Of a DNA stretch of 19,416 bases, positions 1 through 8,717 are shown in pieces. The stretch's first letter is position 1; every line of letters starts with the position of its first letter. Source of the DNA: Tubulinosema ratisbonensis (lineage: Eukaryota > Microsporidia > Tubulinosematidae); contig RCSS01000192.1 of NCBI GenBank assembly GCA_004000155.1, forward strand, positions 1-19,416, given 5' to 3'. The translations under genes were made by a program, and so were the position numbers. Under the pieces are notes generated by a model, which was not told the DNA's origin, did not search any database, and was given only the letters and a program-made list of their open reading frames with translations.

Positions 1-310
1 AAAAATTAGAAAATTCTTAATTAATGATTTCTTGTTATTCACCACGGACTTTTTGAATGTTTTTGTATTTATTTATGAAAAATATTTTTACAGAAAATAC
101 ATAAATTGATTTTTTTCGAAATGAATGATTTAAGTCAAAAATACTTTTAGCAAAAAGCGTTTTATCTTTTAATATTGCAATTTTACATGCTTAACGTTAA
201 TTTCTTCAAATAAAGAGCGAATATTCTCTTATCGTAATTGATAAGTACATTTTTGATAGTCGAATATTTATTTACTAATTATAACTTTTAAAAGATAAAA
301 AAAGCAACCC
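1..310. other. AT-rich intergenic stretch
   Basis: No reading frame of useful length on either strand and no RNA gene signature. The only notable element is the CCC triplet at its right edge, annotated separately. Confidence 0.6.
308..310 (+). promoter_or_regulatory. CCC start-proximal motif
   Basis: CCC directly abuts the ATG at 311. CCC is rare here because C is only about 8% of bases by eye, yet it sits within 3 bases of four gene starts. In microsporidia such a motif marks start-proximal regulatory sequence and goes with very short 5' leaders. It argues that 311, not 403, is the original start. Confidence 0.6.
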
Positions 311-406
311 ATGATATGTAAATGGCTAAATGAAATCAACGAGAATTTTAATACTAAACAAACCGATGAGGTAACTGATGAAACATTTAAACCAGATAAA
401 ATATGA
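311..406 (+). CDS. Short ORF, probably the N-terminal part of the membrane protein gene at 403-891
   Basis: This frame encodes 31 residues (starting MICKWLNEIN) that are polar and acidic, with several Glu, Asp and Asn. Its TGA at 404-406 overlaps the ATG at 403, which opens the membrane protein in the -1 frame. The start has a perfectly placed CCC, whereas ATG 403 has none. One extra base in or near the AAA at 398-400, or a -1 slip there, would join this polar tail to the membrane protein. The product would have the layout of the 14226-14972 protein, which has a soluble N-terminus of about 40 residues before its first membrane segment. Alternatives are a sequencing or assembly error, a decayed gene, programmed frameshifting, or an independent peptide. 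Confidence 0.45.
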   Translation: MICKWLNEINENFNTKQTDEVTDETFKPDKI

Positions 407-891
407 TTAAACAAGCTATTAAACTTAAGTTAGAAAAATATTTCTTAATTTTAAACATATTTTTGAATTTCTTTTCGATTTTTATACCAGTTATAGTTTC
501 ATTTTCAATTTTTGACACGATAATCTATGATTATTGGATAATTTTGATGAATTTGATTTTATTTATATTATACACATGTTGTAACCTTCTGAAACGTAAC
601 AGTAATCTTTCTTTATCAACTGACATAATCTGGGTTCTTTGCTTTTTTATTTTCATAATTGTCGAACAAATATGTTATACTTTTGGGGGAGCTTTTATGA
701 TTTACAAACAAAACATAAATTTATTCATCGTTTCAAGTGGTCTTTATCTAATATTTGGAATGAGCTTACTAGTAATAAATTACTTCCAAAGAAAACAAAA
801 ATACTATTTTAGCCTTCTAGATTCATTGTTAGTTTTTTGCATTAAAAATTGTTATTTAATATATTTTAATATAAAATTGAATAAGTTTTAA
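403..891 (+). CDS. Multi-pass membrane protein, 4-5 segments, unknown function
   Basis: The frame encodes 162 residues of no recognised family. Hydrophobic segments lie near residues 14-37, 44-63, 74-94 and 105-128, with a weaker fifth near 137-156. Short basic or polar loops separate them: KRN near 64-66 after segment 2 and QRKQK near 129-133 after segment 4. The start at 403 is only the first ATG in this phase. The more credible start is 311 in another phase, where a CCC motif sits, so the gene is probably frameshifted near 400. Segment order and the basic residues after segments 2 and 4 resemble the protein at 14226-14972, suggesting diverged paralogues; this one lacks the last segment. 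The location is inferred to be a membrane of the parasite. Confidence 0.6.
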   Translation: MIKQAIKLKLEKYFLILNIFLNFFSIFIPVIVSFSIFDTIIYDYWIILMNLILFILYTCCNLLKRNSNLSLSTDIIWVLCFFIFIIVEQICYTFGGAFMIYKQNINLFIVSSGLYLIFGMSLLVINYFQRKQKYYFSLLDSLLVFCIKNCYLIYFNIKLNKF

Positions 892-1199
892 TAAATTGAT
901 TTAACGATAATTAGTATTTAATAAATTAAATCAATATTGATTTATGTAAATAAGTGATTTAATTTATATTATTCATTCAGGCAGTTAACTACTAGAAATT
1001 TTACTTTTCTATTCTTTATTTCGTTCTCTATTATGTTTATTTTACTCATTGATAAAATATATAAGGTTTATTAAAAACAATATTTTCTTTTAAAGAATTA
1101 AATAGGATAATATTTTTACTATTTAATCTTTTTTGTTCTCAAGTGATGGGTATTTTATATTGAACAACTAGAATTATATCTTTGATTTAAAAAAATAAA

Positions 1200-1217
1200 A
1201 TACCATTCATATGGTAT
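1200..1217. repeat. Inverted repeat (7-bp arms, 4-base loop)
   Basis: ATACCAT at 1200-1206 is followed by TCAT and then ATGGTAT at 1211-1217, an exact reverse complement. It could form a small hairpin or be a protein-binding palindrome; function unknown. Confidence 0.5.
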
Positions 1218-1256
1218 AATATTTGTTTATACAACTAAGCATAGTTTACAGGTAAA

Positions 1257-1271
1257 CAAGTGTAACACTTG
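1257..1271. repeat. Inverted repeat (7-bp arms, 1-base centre)
   Basis: CAAGTGT at 1257-1263 and ACACTTG at 1265-1271 are exact reverse complements around one A. The tiny centre favours a dimeric binding-site geometry over a hairpin. Function unknown. Confidence 0.5.
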
Positions 1272-1548
1272 CTAAAACTAACTTCACACTCTATTGATTG
1301 CCTAAGTCTGCCTTACCTTGTTTTAATTACATAATAAACAAATTATAAAAATTGTCTTTTACAAAGAAAACCTCTTACAAATTTACTCGAATTTTTTAAT
1401 TTAATTCTTTCAAAAATATAATTTTTTTAAAAAGTAATTCAAACTATTTTTGAAGTCTAAAAATATTTTTATAAAACAATCTCATAAAATGTTTTTTTTC
1501 TTTAAAAAAATGAGAAAATACACCTGAAAATTAAAAACATTTTATTTA

Positions 1549-2130
1549 TTAATTGATTTTCTGAATTTCTTTGCTTAGCCAAGTAAAAGCATTGACAATC
1601 TCTAGATACTCTTCATCAGCATTAACCTCATTTGGCTTAGCACAAATAACAAATATTTTATACGTAAAATCAGTTAAAAACTCTCTAACCTTGTCAAGAA
1701 TGATATTTTCTCTCTCTTGAAGTGAAGGTCCTTCGTTATCATTCAAAACAAGATCCTTTTTGTTTAATAAAATTAAAACTGGCACATTTCTTTCTTCTGT
1801 AATTCTTTTAAAATTGAAAATTGCTTCGTCAAACTTTTCTAAACAATTTATATCGATAACATAAACCAATCCATTGGTATTTTCAAAGTAGGTAGGCCAT
1901 AAATGTCTGATTTTTTCTTGTCCGCCAACATCCCAGATCCTCAATTTTGTATTTGAAATTGTACATTCTTCTAAATTGAATCCTATGGTAGGAACGGTGG
2001 TTAATTCAATGTTATCTTTTAGTTTGTATAAGATTGATGTTTTCCCAGCAGAATCTAATCCTACCATAAGAATTCCTTGTGGTTTTCTCGACCTAAAAAG
2101 AGAAAATATTTTTGAAGAAAGTTGTCCCAT
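1549..2130 (-). CDS. ARF-family small GTPase
   Basis: The 193-residue product is an ADP-ribosylation-factor-type GTPase, a GTP switch that recruits coats and effectors to Golgi and related membranes. Gly2 is positioned for N-myristoylation. The P-loop GLDSAGKT covers 24-31, the switch I PTIGF has its Thr at 48, the interswitch/switch II WDVGGQ covers 66-71 with the catalytic Gln at 71, and the guanine-specificity motif NKKD is at 123-126 (NKQD in most ARFs). The last guanine motif is ICAK near 161-164, where ARFs have a CAT/SAK-type sequence. Numbering matches ARF1 up to Gln71. The protein is about 12 residues longer than a typical ARF, mainly through an insertion after NKKD (about 129-145). 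The ATG at 2130 is chosen because it places Gly2 correctly. There is no CCC before it. ARF1-like is most likely, but an ARL paralogue cannot be excluded. Confidence 0.95.
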   Translation of the reverse strand: MGQLSSKIFSLFRSRKPQGILMVGLDSAGKTSILYKLKDNIELTTVPTIGFNLEECTISNTKLRIWDVGGQEKIRHLWPTYFENTNGLVYVIDINCLEKFDEAIFNFKRITEERNVPVLILLNKKDLVLNDNEGPSLQERENIILDKVREFLTDFTYKIFVICAKPNEVNADEEYLEIVNAFTWLSKEIQKIN

Positions 2131-2227
2131 TTTTTATTTATTTTTTTTATTTTTATTTACCTTAAAGTTTTAAAAAATAATTATTTTTTTTCTACACTCA
2201 AATTTTATTCATCTTTGGCTTTGATAT

Positions 2228-3313
2228 TCACTTCAACACCTTTTTACCATCGAAAGATTTTCTTGACTTGATACTCTTCAAAATTTCATTGGCATGTCTA
2301 GAAATCTCTTTCAAGTACTCATTAAAATCATTTACTTTTCTTTGCAATTCTACTTGAGAAGATGCCATCCCAAATTTATCATTTCCTTCAGAATCTCCAT
2401 CCTCTCTTATATTTTCATCATCCACTAATCCTTCAATTTCTTTGTTCACATTATCATTTCCTACTGTCACGTTATTTCCATTTAAACTATCAATAAAAAT
2501 GAGAATAAATCCGTTAAAAGTATTTTTGATAAGTTTTCTTACTTTCATTCTCATATTTACAATTTTACATCCTCCATTTACATGCATCTTTTTGATAAGA
2601 TCATTTTTATTGTAGTTAGAAATCATTTGGCTTAAAATTAGATCAAACAATTCTTTTTCAAGTTTCTCACTTACAACTTCAACCATTTTCTGAAATTCTG
2701 CGTTGGAAGGATCTAATGGTAAAGTTTGTTTGATATCTGTGCTTAATTTCTTTACGACTGTGTCCTTTTCTTGTAAATTTTGAAATCTTTGATGTAAAAT
2801 TGCTCTTAAGGCATCTTCTAATTTTGCTAAATCAATTTTTTGTAATTCTTCTTTTAAAATTTCTAGTTTTTCTTTTGGGACTGATGCCTTTTTCTTTTTC
2901 ATGGCATAAGCCATTCCCCTATGTCCAATTCTTTTTGGAAAACATCTTCTTTTTGGTCTGCAATGTTCTGAGCTGTATGAATCTGAGCAAGAAAATGATT
3001 TACTGCATGAAAATGATTTACTACACGAATCTGATTTGCTACATGAGAAAGATCCACTACATGAATCAGACCTGCTACATGAATATGAACATGAAGAAGA
3101 ACTAGAAGAAGAAGAAGAACAAGATGATGAGCTAGAAATAGATTTACTGCATGATACAGAAACATGACATCTCTTTCTTTTGCTTACTTTTTTATACCTC
3201 TCTCCTCTCACTTCAGGTCTTTCTACCTGAGTAGTTTGAGTTAATTCACTTCCTTCTTCGTTCTCAAATGCTAATACACTTAATATGAAACTTAATCCTT
3301 GAATCAAATGCAT
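2228..3313 (-). CDS. Predicted secreted Ser/Cys-repeat protein with basic clusters
   Basis: The 361-residue product matches no family I recognise. Residues 1-16 form a signal-peptide-like segment (MHLIQGLSFILSVLAF), implying entry to the secretory pathway. A basic patch (KKVSKRKRCH, 41-50) precedes a Ser/Cys-rich tract (about 52-117). The second half of that tract is a hexapeptide repeat of the form S-[DF]-S-C-S-x at 82-111. A second basic stretch follows (CRPKRRCFPKR at 118-128, KKKK at 139-142). Residues about 145-235 look helical and coiled-coil-like, a polar acidic linker covers about 278-312, and the C-terminus is helical and basic. Basic XBBXBX-like clusters in some microsporidian spore-surface proteins bind host glycosaminoglycans, and the many Cys could cross-link. 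A spore wall, polar tube or exported protein is therefore plausible but only inferred. It ends 97 bp upstream of the co-directional ARF gene. Confidence 0.8.
   Translation of the reverse strand: MHLIQGLSFILSVLAFENEEGSELTQTTQVERPEVRGERYKKVSKRKRCHVSVSCSKSISSSSSCSSSSSSSSSCSYSCSRSDSCSGSFSCSKSDSCSKSFSCSKSFSCSDSYSSEHCRPKRRCFPKRIGHRGMAYAMKKKKASVPKEKLEILKEELQKIDLAKLEDALRAILHQRFQNLQEKDTVVKKLSTDIKQTLPLDPSNAEFQKMVEVVSEKLEKELFDLILSQMISNYNKNDLIKKMHVNGGCKIVNMRMKVRKLIKNTFNGFILIFIDSLNGNNVTVGNDNVNKEIEGLVDDENIREDGDSEGNDKFGMASSQVELQRKVNDFNEYLKEISRHANEILKSIKSRKSFDGKKVLK
2970..3145 (-). repeat. In-frame Ser/Cys coding repeat (18-nt period plus TCT/TTC-type run)
   Basis: About five 18-nt units at roughly 2980-3070 encode the S-[DF]-S-C-S-x hexapeptides. 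A trinucleotide-like run at about 3092-3142 encodes poly-Ser. Because the units are multiples of three, the frame is kept whatever the copy number, and other frames are also open here, giving shadow ORFs on both strands. Copy number probably varies between isolates. Confidence 0.75.
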
Positions 3314-4148
3314 AAGAAGGAATGAATGTTTTCTTAAATACTTTTTTTATTTCTGTCTAGAACAATAAAAGTAATTTTTTTTCTTNAAAATTACAAATTT
3401 TATTTTCCTTTTTAGGTAATTTTATTTTTTTTACTGATAATTTTTTAAAAATTATGATGTAAAATAAATTAAATTGAAATTTAAATTAAAATAAAAAAAT
3501 CTTCATTAAAAATTTTATCTTTAAAAATATGATTAATGCAAATATCCTTTATTAATTAAAAAAATTGCCCGCCACCATTTTTGGGGATGCTACCCTAATA
3601 TTAAGATGTTTTTCAGATAACAAATTAAATAAATATTATAATCAGAGCTTATATTTATTTAAGTTTATAAAATATGTATGTATTTAGTTAATGATTTTTT
3701 ACTAAGACTTATGATAAGAATTTTATTATAAATCAATTATAATGACTATTTTTTACGTTTTTCTTTAACTCAGAAAAATAAAGAATTATTTTGTGTTTTC
3801 TTAACAATAAAATTATAGAAGTTTAATTCTGTTTGATTTTTTTTAAAAAAATACATTATAATTTTATATAATATTTGATGGAAAATTTTTCAGGGAAATA
3901 ATAAGAAATATATTTTTTCAAACTAAAAAAATTTTCATTTTTGTAATATTGAGTAATAATTTTATTTAATTTTATCAGAACACCTTTATTTGCAAATTAG
4001 TTAAAACAATTTTAAACACTAAGAAAATTTAAATTAATAGATAATTATAATTCAATAATTAAAATATAAATTTTTTTAATTTAATTTGAAAAACAAATAA
4101 TATTTTCTTATCGCCATATCATTTTAAAAAAAGAAAAAATTTTTTATC
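3314..4148. other. Divergent intergenic region between 3313(-) and 4149(+)
   Basis: No ORF of useful size. It must hold the upstream signals of both flanking genes. At 3567-3597 a short GC-rich islet contains an ATTTTTGG string resembling an Sm-binding site, followed by a GGG...CCC arm pair. At 3992-4016 a 25-nt segment resembles one upstream of the 6109 gene (22 of 25 bases). Position 3386 is an unresolved base. Confidence 0.5.
3386..3386. other. Unresolved base (N)
   Basis: A single N lies in a T/A run, marking ambiguous or draft sequence. It suggests that small indels at homopolymers elsewhere, for example near 398-400, could be sequence errors. Confidence 0.95.
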
Positions 4149-5291
4149 ATGAAAATAAAAGAATTAATTTGTTTAAACATATTTAGAATAGTTTGTAGTT
4201 TATCAAAACTCGAACTGAATCATGAAGAAAACCAAATTATATCACAAAATGAAGCACCAATGTCTCAGCGATATGATATTTTAGTTAAAAATTATAGAAT
4301 TGATTTTGATAAATTGAATAATAAATTTAAAGCACCCCCGATAGAAATCAACTTAGACGAAACAATTACAAAATACTTAAAGTGTAAAAAAATCATGCAG
4401 AGTGATTATAAAACAAAAGAGTTAGACACAAGACCAAACAGATACACCAAAAAAATTATTTATTCAGATATTTACCAAGTTTTAATTTTAATGTCAGTTT
4501 ACGTAACAAAAGAACTACTTTTTAATATGAAATATTATTCAAATACTTGTTTGAATAACGAATTTAAAATACATAATTTAAAATCACTAATTAATATAAG
4601 AAATCATGACAAATATTCTAACATTCCTTATCATCTTTTTTCAGAATATTTTAAAAATTCAAAGTTTGAAATAGATTCTTTATTTTTAAAAAATAAACAG
4701 TTAAAACAATTAGAATTGTTTACCAAATATCTTATCGAATTTAAACAGAATAATCAAAAATTTATTATGATTTGTAAAAATGATTATCTTGAAATATTTG
4801 GAAGAAAAGATATGATTGGGGTAATTTACATTATAGAGACATTATACTACAACACAGCATCAAACAATACACTTTTAATATTTCCTGAATTAACGTATTT
4901 TAAAAAGTTTCTGTTTAAATGTAAAAAGAACAGTTTTCTTAAAAAATTTCATTTTGTTTTTTCGTTTTTAATTTTTAAATTAGAATCAACTTTGATGTTA
5001 TTTTTTAAAAAACCAGTAAAACTAAATCAACTAAGAGTTTTACCAATTTACGTTGTACAAATACTTAAGAGTATTCAATTAACGGGTAGATGCTTTTTGT
5101 TATTGTATCTTAAGTTTGAGAATAATTTTGGTGAAATGAAACGAAATTTAGAAAATTATATTGAGTTTCTTGGGTGTATAACTTTATTTAATATTAATTC
5201 TAGCGAATCTAAATGTAATTATCGAAAAAATTTTATTGAATTAGAATATTTTATAAAAAATGAAGCTTATTTGACTTTGATGATTTTATAA
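4149..5291 (+). CDS. Predicted secreted protein of unknown function (380 aa)
   Basis: No family is recognised. The first 18 or so residues (MKIKELICLNIFRIVCSL) resemble a signal peptide with a short hydrophobic core, followed by a charged, Asn/Lys/Glu-rich mature region. Residues about 25-100 are polar with few hydrophobic runs; about 105-260 look mainly helical. The C-terminal third has hydrophobic stretches at about 267-287 and 295-320 that could be buried helices or weak membrane segments. Cys residues are scattered without an obvious pattern. This ATG is the natural first start in an otherwise stop-filled leader, but it lacks the nearby CCC seen at several other genes. Base composition is as AT-rich as the flanks. 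Its length makes a chance ORF very unlikely. It may belong to a lineage-specific set of exported proteins together with its neighbours. Confidence 0.75.
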   Translation: MKIKELICLNIFRIVCSLSKLELNHEENQIISQNEAPMSQRYDILVKNYRIDFDKLNNKFKAPPIEINLDETITKYLKCKKIMQSDYKTKELDTRPNRYTKKIIYSDIYQVLILMSVYVTKELLFNMKYYSNTCLNNEFKIHNLKSLINIRNHDKYSNIPYHLFSEYFKNSKFEIDSLFLKNKQLKQLELFTKYLIEFKQNNQKFIMICKNDYLEIFGRKDMIGVIYIIETLYYNTASNNTLLIFPELTYFKKFLFKCKKNSFLKKFHFVFSFLIFKLESTLMLFFKKPVKLNQLRVLPIYVVQILKSIQLTGRCFLLLYLKFENNFGEMKRNLENYIEFLGCITLFNINSSESKCNYRKNFIELEYFIKNEAYLTLMIL

Positions 5292-6108
5292 TTTAAAAAA
5301 TCTTTTTTTTGCTTAATGTTAAAATAGTATTTACTTACTAAAATAATATTAAGTAAGAATTCAAAATGATATTGTATTCTCTTAACAATTAGCAGAAAAT
5401 GATTATGAATATTTTATAATATTATTTAAAGTAAATAAATATTTTGATATGTTTAGTTAGATTTAGCAAAAAAATATTAATTAAATTATTGAAATTAATT
5501 CGATTTTAAAAGATAAATAATATGAAAAAACATTTATATTTTAAAAAAATTATTTAAAAAATATAAATATTAATTTAAAAAAGGGCAAAAATAATAAAAT
5601 TTTTTATGAGGTTATTGTTTAAAATTTAAATTAATTATTATATAATACTTTTAAAAACAATTAAAAAAATATAATTTTTTTTAGTTTTTTAATTTACATA
5701 CCTCATGTTTTTTTATATGAATAAATAAGAAAAAATCTCATTCTAATTACTACTTATGAGGAAAAAATTGTAAAAGATAATGATTTCATACAAAGTATAA
5801 ATATTAAGAAATATTTATTTCATGTATTTTAATACAATAAAATACTATATTTATTAGTTTATGTTGTAATTATGAAAATTTGTAAAATTGAATTATTAAA
5901 AGTATTTTATTTTTTATTAACATTAAAAAATAAGATTGTAATATTTTTTCTTGATGAATATTTTTAGATTTAAAATTTAAAGAAATTTTAAAAGTGTCAA
6001 TGATAAAATTTTTTAAATTTATTAACATAAAAAGGCAATAACATTCTTTTCAGGTAAATTAGTAAAAACATTTTTAAAAATTAAAAATATCTAAAAAATG
6101 TACCCTTT
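5292..6108. other. Extremely AT-rich intergenic region
   Basis: No coding frame, RNA gene or repeat array is supported. The right edge carries the CCC motif of the next gene (6103-6105), and a 25-nt segment at 6054-6078 resembles 3992-4016 upstream of the preceding gene. Confidence 0.5.
6103..6105 (+). promoter_or_regulatory. CCC start-proximal motif
   Basis: CCC followed by TTT and the ATG at 6109. It supports 6109 over the in-frame Met17 (6157) as the start, consistent with the signal-peptide-like N-terminus that only the longer form has. Confidence 0.6.
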
Positions 6109-6762
6109 ATGTTTCTTAATTTTATTTTATTTATTAACGTTATAAAAATCAACACAATGACTCAAGTAGTAAATGTATCTCAACCAGTTAAAGAAAATTC
6201 TGATGACCAAAGATTAAAGAAAGAAGATTTAAAAAAATTTGAACATAAATTTTTTACGATAAAAGATCAACTATTTGAGTATTTGATATTGTCGAGTATT
6301 TTTTTAGAAGACAATATTTTAAATTTGTGCCAAATTACTGTAACCAAAATATTAACAAATAATGGCGAATATAAATTATTAAATAATTTGGCTGTAAAAT
6401 TAACGACCGAAATAAAAGAAATAAAAGAATTCTTTTATTTAAAAATAAACTCTTTATTGAAAAAATGTGAAATAATACAATCAAATAAAAGTAATTATAA
6501 AGAAAAATGTAAAGAACTACTAAGTAAAATCTTCAATGAAGATATTAATGTTGAGGTTTTTAAAAAAGAATCTAAAAAAATTAAAGAAAACTTTAAAATT
6601 AAACTTGATTTTAAATTAAAAAGTATTAAGAATGTAGAAGCAAGAAAAGATTTAAGTGATTCTATCTACAAAACTTATCAGTTTATTTTTTTCTATCTAA
6701 ATTTTATTGGAAGGGTTTGTGAATTCTACTATGATACTAAAAAATCACTAGAAAAGATTTAA
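6109..6762 (+). CDS. Predicted secreted helical protein of unknown function (217 aa)
   Basis: No family is recognised. Residues 1-14 (MFLNFILFINVIKI) are hydrophobic and look like a signal peptide; the mature part begins near TMTQVVNV. From about residue 37 the sequence is a succession of amphipathic, Lys/Glu-rich segments. Most of the protein is probably alpha-helical, with Cys at about 74, 118, 133 and 204. The start is backed by the CCC at 6103-6105. A second in-frame Met at residue 17 would remove the hydrophobic segment and is less likely. It sits 817 bp downstream of another putative secreted gene in the same direction, and the layout of both (short signal, then Lys/Asn-rich helices) suggests exported parasite-specific proteins. 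Sequence similarity between them is not evident by eye. Confidence 0.75.
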   Translation: MFLNFILFINVIKINTMTQVVNVSQPVKENSDDQRLKKEDLKKFEHKFFTIKDQLFEYLILSSIFLEDNILNLCQITVTKILTNNGEYKLLNNLAVKLTTEIKEIKEFFYLKINSLLKKCEIIQSNKSNYKEKCKELLSKIFNEDINVEVFKKESKKIKENFKIKLDFKLKSIKNVEARKDLSDSIYKTYQFIFFYLNFIGRVCEFYYDTKKSLEKI

Positions 6763-8717
6763 TAGAAATAATTATTAAAAAAGTTTTTTTTAAATGCTAC
6801 ATCGATATAAAAAACTCAATGAAATATTTTATATAAATCTTAAGCCAAAAAATAATATATTTGTTAAAAAAAAAATTAAAAAAGTCTTTAATTTTGTATT
6901 AATACTCTTTTAGGTAATTTTTTCTTTTTAAATTTTATTTTGGTTTATAAAAAATAATATAAATTAGAGCTATAAATTTTAAGAAAATTGGATATTTCTC
7001 TAAAATTTTGATTACTAGAAGAATTGTTTTTACATTTATAAAAGTAATAGTTCGGTTATTTTGTTTACCTTTGACTTTTATCTAAGTTCTTTTTAGAAAA
7101 TCAAAACTAATAAATTTTGTTAATTTTATATTTAAAACATCTTAAATATGGTCAATTTCTTTTGTTCTAATTATATTTATATTTTATTTTTTATATTCAA
7201 AGAAACAATTCGTAATAAATATGTTTATTCCAATATTTTCTATTTGTTAAGATTCATTCATTTAATATACATAAAAATTTCGCGCTATTTATTAGTGTTA
7301 CTTTTGTGAATAAAATTACAATAAATAATAAACTATTTTATCAAAAAAAATAAATATATACATTTTATCCGAACATATTTTTTAAAACTTATCAACTATA
7401 ACAATTTTTTTTGTTTTAGATTATATTAAAAAGACACAATATCTTTTCTTAATTTTATGATATTTGCATATACAACAAATATAAATCAATTAAACATAGA
7501 CTAGCGTATAACTAAATTATTTATCAAAGTATAAAAAATAGCCTAAATATTAAGTGAACCTAAAAAACTTTATAATTTTAATTCAAATCAAGGTTCATTG
7601 ATAATAGTTAGATAAAAAAAAGGGTTTTATTTTTATATAGCGCTAAATAAAGCAATATTTAAAAAAATATTGTAATTGATATATTTGTTTTTCCATTCAA
7701 TGATTAAAAACATAAAAGAATATTAACTTTATTTTTATTGAAATAAGTAAACAAGTTTCAATGAATTCAGACATAAAAAAGAATTAAATAAAACCTGTCC
7801 AGAATTGTTTTAATTGCCACTTATTTCAAAAACAATAATATAGCATTATATAGATTTTGAAATAATTATAAAAAATATAAAATCAAGCAGCAATATAATA
7901 GTTTTCCTTGAGATATTTTAAATTTTTTATAAATAATTTTGTGTTATTATTAAACAGAAAATTGAGAAATTTCTTACTCAATTAAGTATAGGTACATTAT
8001 ACAAAATAAAAAAACAGATAACAAAACATAAGGTATAGCGAAAATATCTTTGCATGGTTCCCCATCCCTAGGCAACAAATAATATATCTAGCATTGTATT
8101 GATAACTTAAATTAAATTCTTACGATATTTCATGATAAATTAAAAAATATTTATAAAAGTCTATTTGTTATTTTTCATCAATTATCAAATAATTTATATT
8201 TATTTATCTTGGATAATATAAAAATATTCGTGTCTTGTGATAAAAGTAATAGTTGTTTTTCACTATATATGATTTGATGGTCTTCTATTTTATATATTTG
8301 CAAGCCCATTCACCAACAATATTAAATATTTTTTAAGTGTTCGTTGTGATGCTTAAAAATAGTTTCTGTTTTTTATCATTTTTATGTTGGAAAATTTAAG
8401 TAAAATGATGATTAACATCATTAACTTATAAATTTTTATCAATTTAAAAAAAATTATTAAAAAATTTTTTTCTTTAATCAATAAAAAGTTAAACAAGAAT
8501 TTGAATTTATTATTCTTAAATATAATATAATTAATTTTTATATCTTTCTTTTATAAATTTAGTTGATTTAAAAAAATTAAACAGAAATCAAATAGAAATA
8601 AATTGTAAATGAATAAATAGACTAACTAATTTTCAAAAACGCTGTAGAACTTAATTTTTAATAACTTTATATTTAATATCATATTTCAAAAACTTTATTT
8701 AAAAATAATTATTTAAA
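6763..8717. other. Long intergenic region between convergent genes
   Basis: About 2 kb between the ends of 6109-6762(+) and 8718-10361(-). No long frame. A TGAACCT/AGGTTCA inverted repeat lies at 7554-7560 and 7590-7596. A GC-richer islet at 8051-8075 carries a short minus-strand ORF (7978-8055, 25 residues, hydrophobic after MQRYFRYTL) that could be the stub of a dead secreted-protein gene but is well within chance. I see no tRNA, rRNA or CRISPR array. Confidence 0.5.

Larger units (their letters stand above)
892..1548. other. Intergenic region with two small palindromes
   Basis: No gene is supported. It contains a perfect 7-bp inverted repeat with a 4-base loop at 1200-1217 and another with a 1-base centre at 1257-1271. 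Both lie in or near a less AT-rich patch at about 1240-1320. No tRNA or snRNA could be built around them. Confidence 0.5.

Noticed and set aside
371..395. A 25-nt GT...AG segment that might be a mini-intron joining the 311 frame to the 403 frame
   Set aside because: Removing it leads to a stop within five codons and does not reach the membrane protein frame.
1976..2173. 65-codon plus-strand ORF
   Set aside because: Antisense shadow of the N-terminal part of the ARF-family GTPase gene.
2800..3165. Shadow ORFs over the Ser/Cys repeat (2800-3105 plus, 2899-3165 minus)
   Set aside because: They exist because an 18-nt repeat keeps alternate frames open. The frame with a signal segment and non-repetitive flanks is the credible one.
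8035..8080. GC-richer patch containing GCATGG and CCCC, considered as a U6 snRNA
   Set aside because: U6 is extremely conserved, and the ACAGAG box and the AGC element are missing. Only a handful of bases agree.
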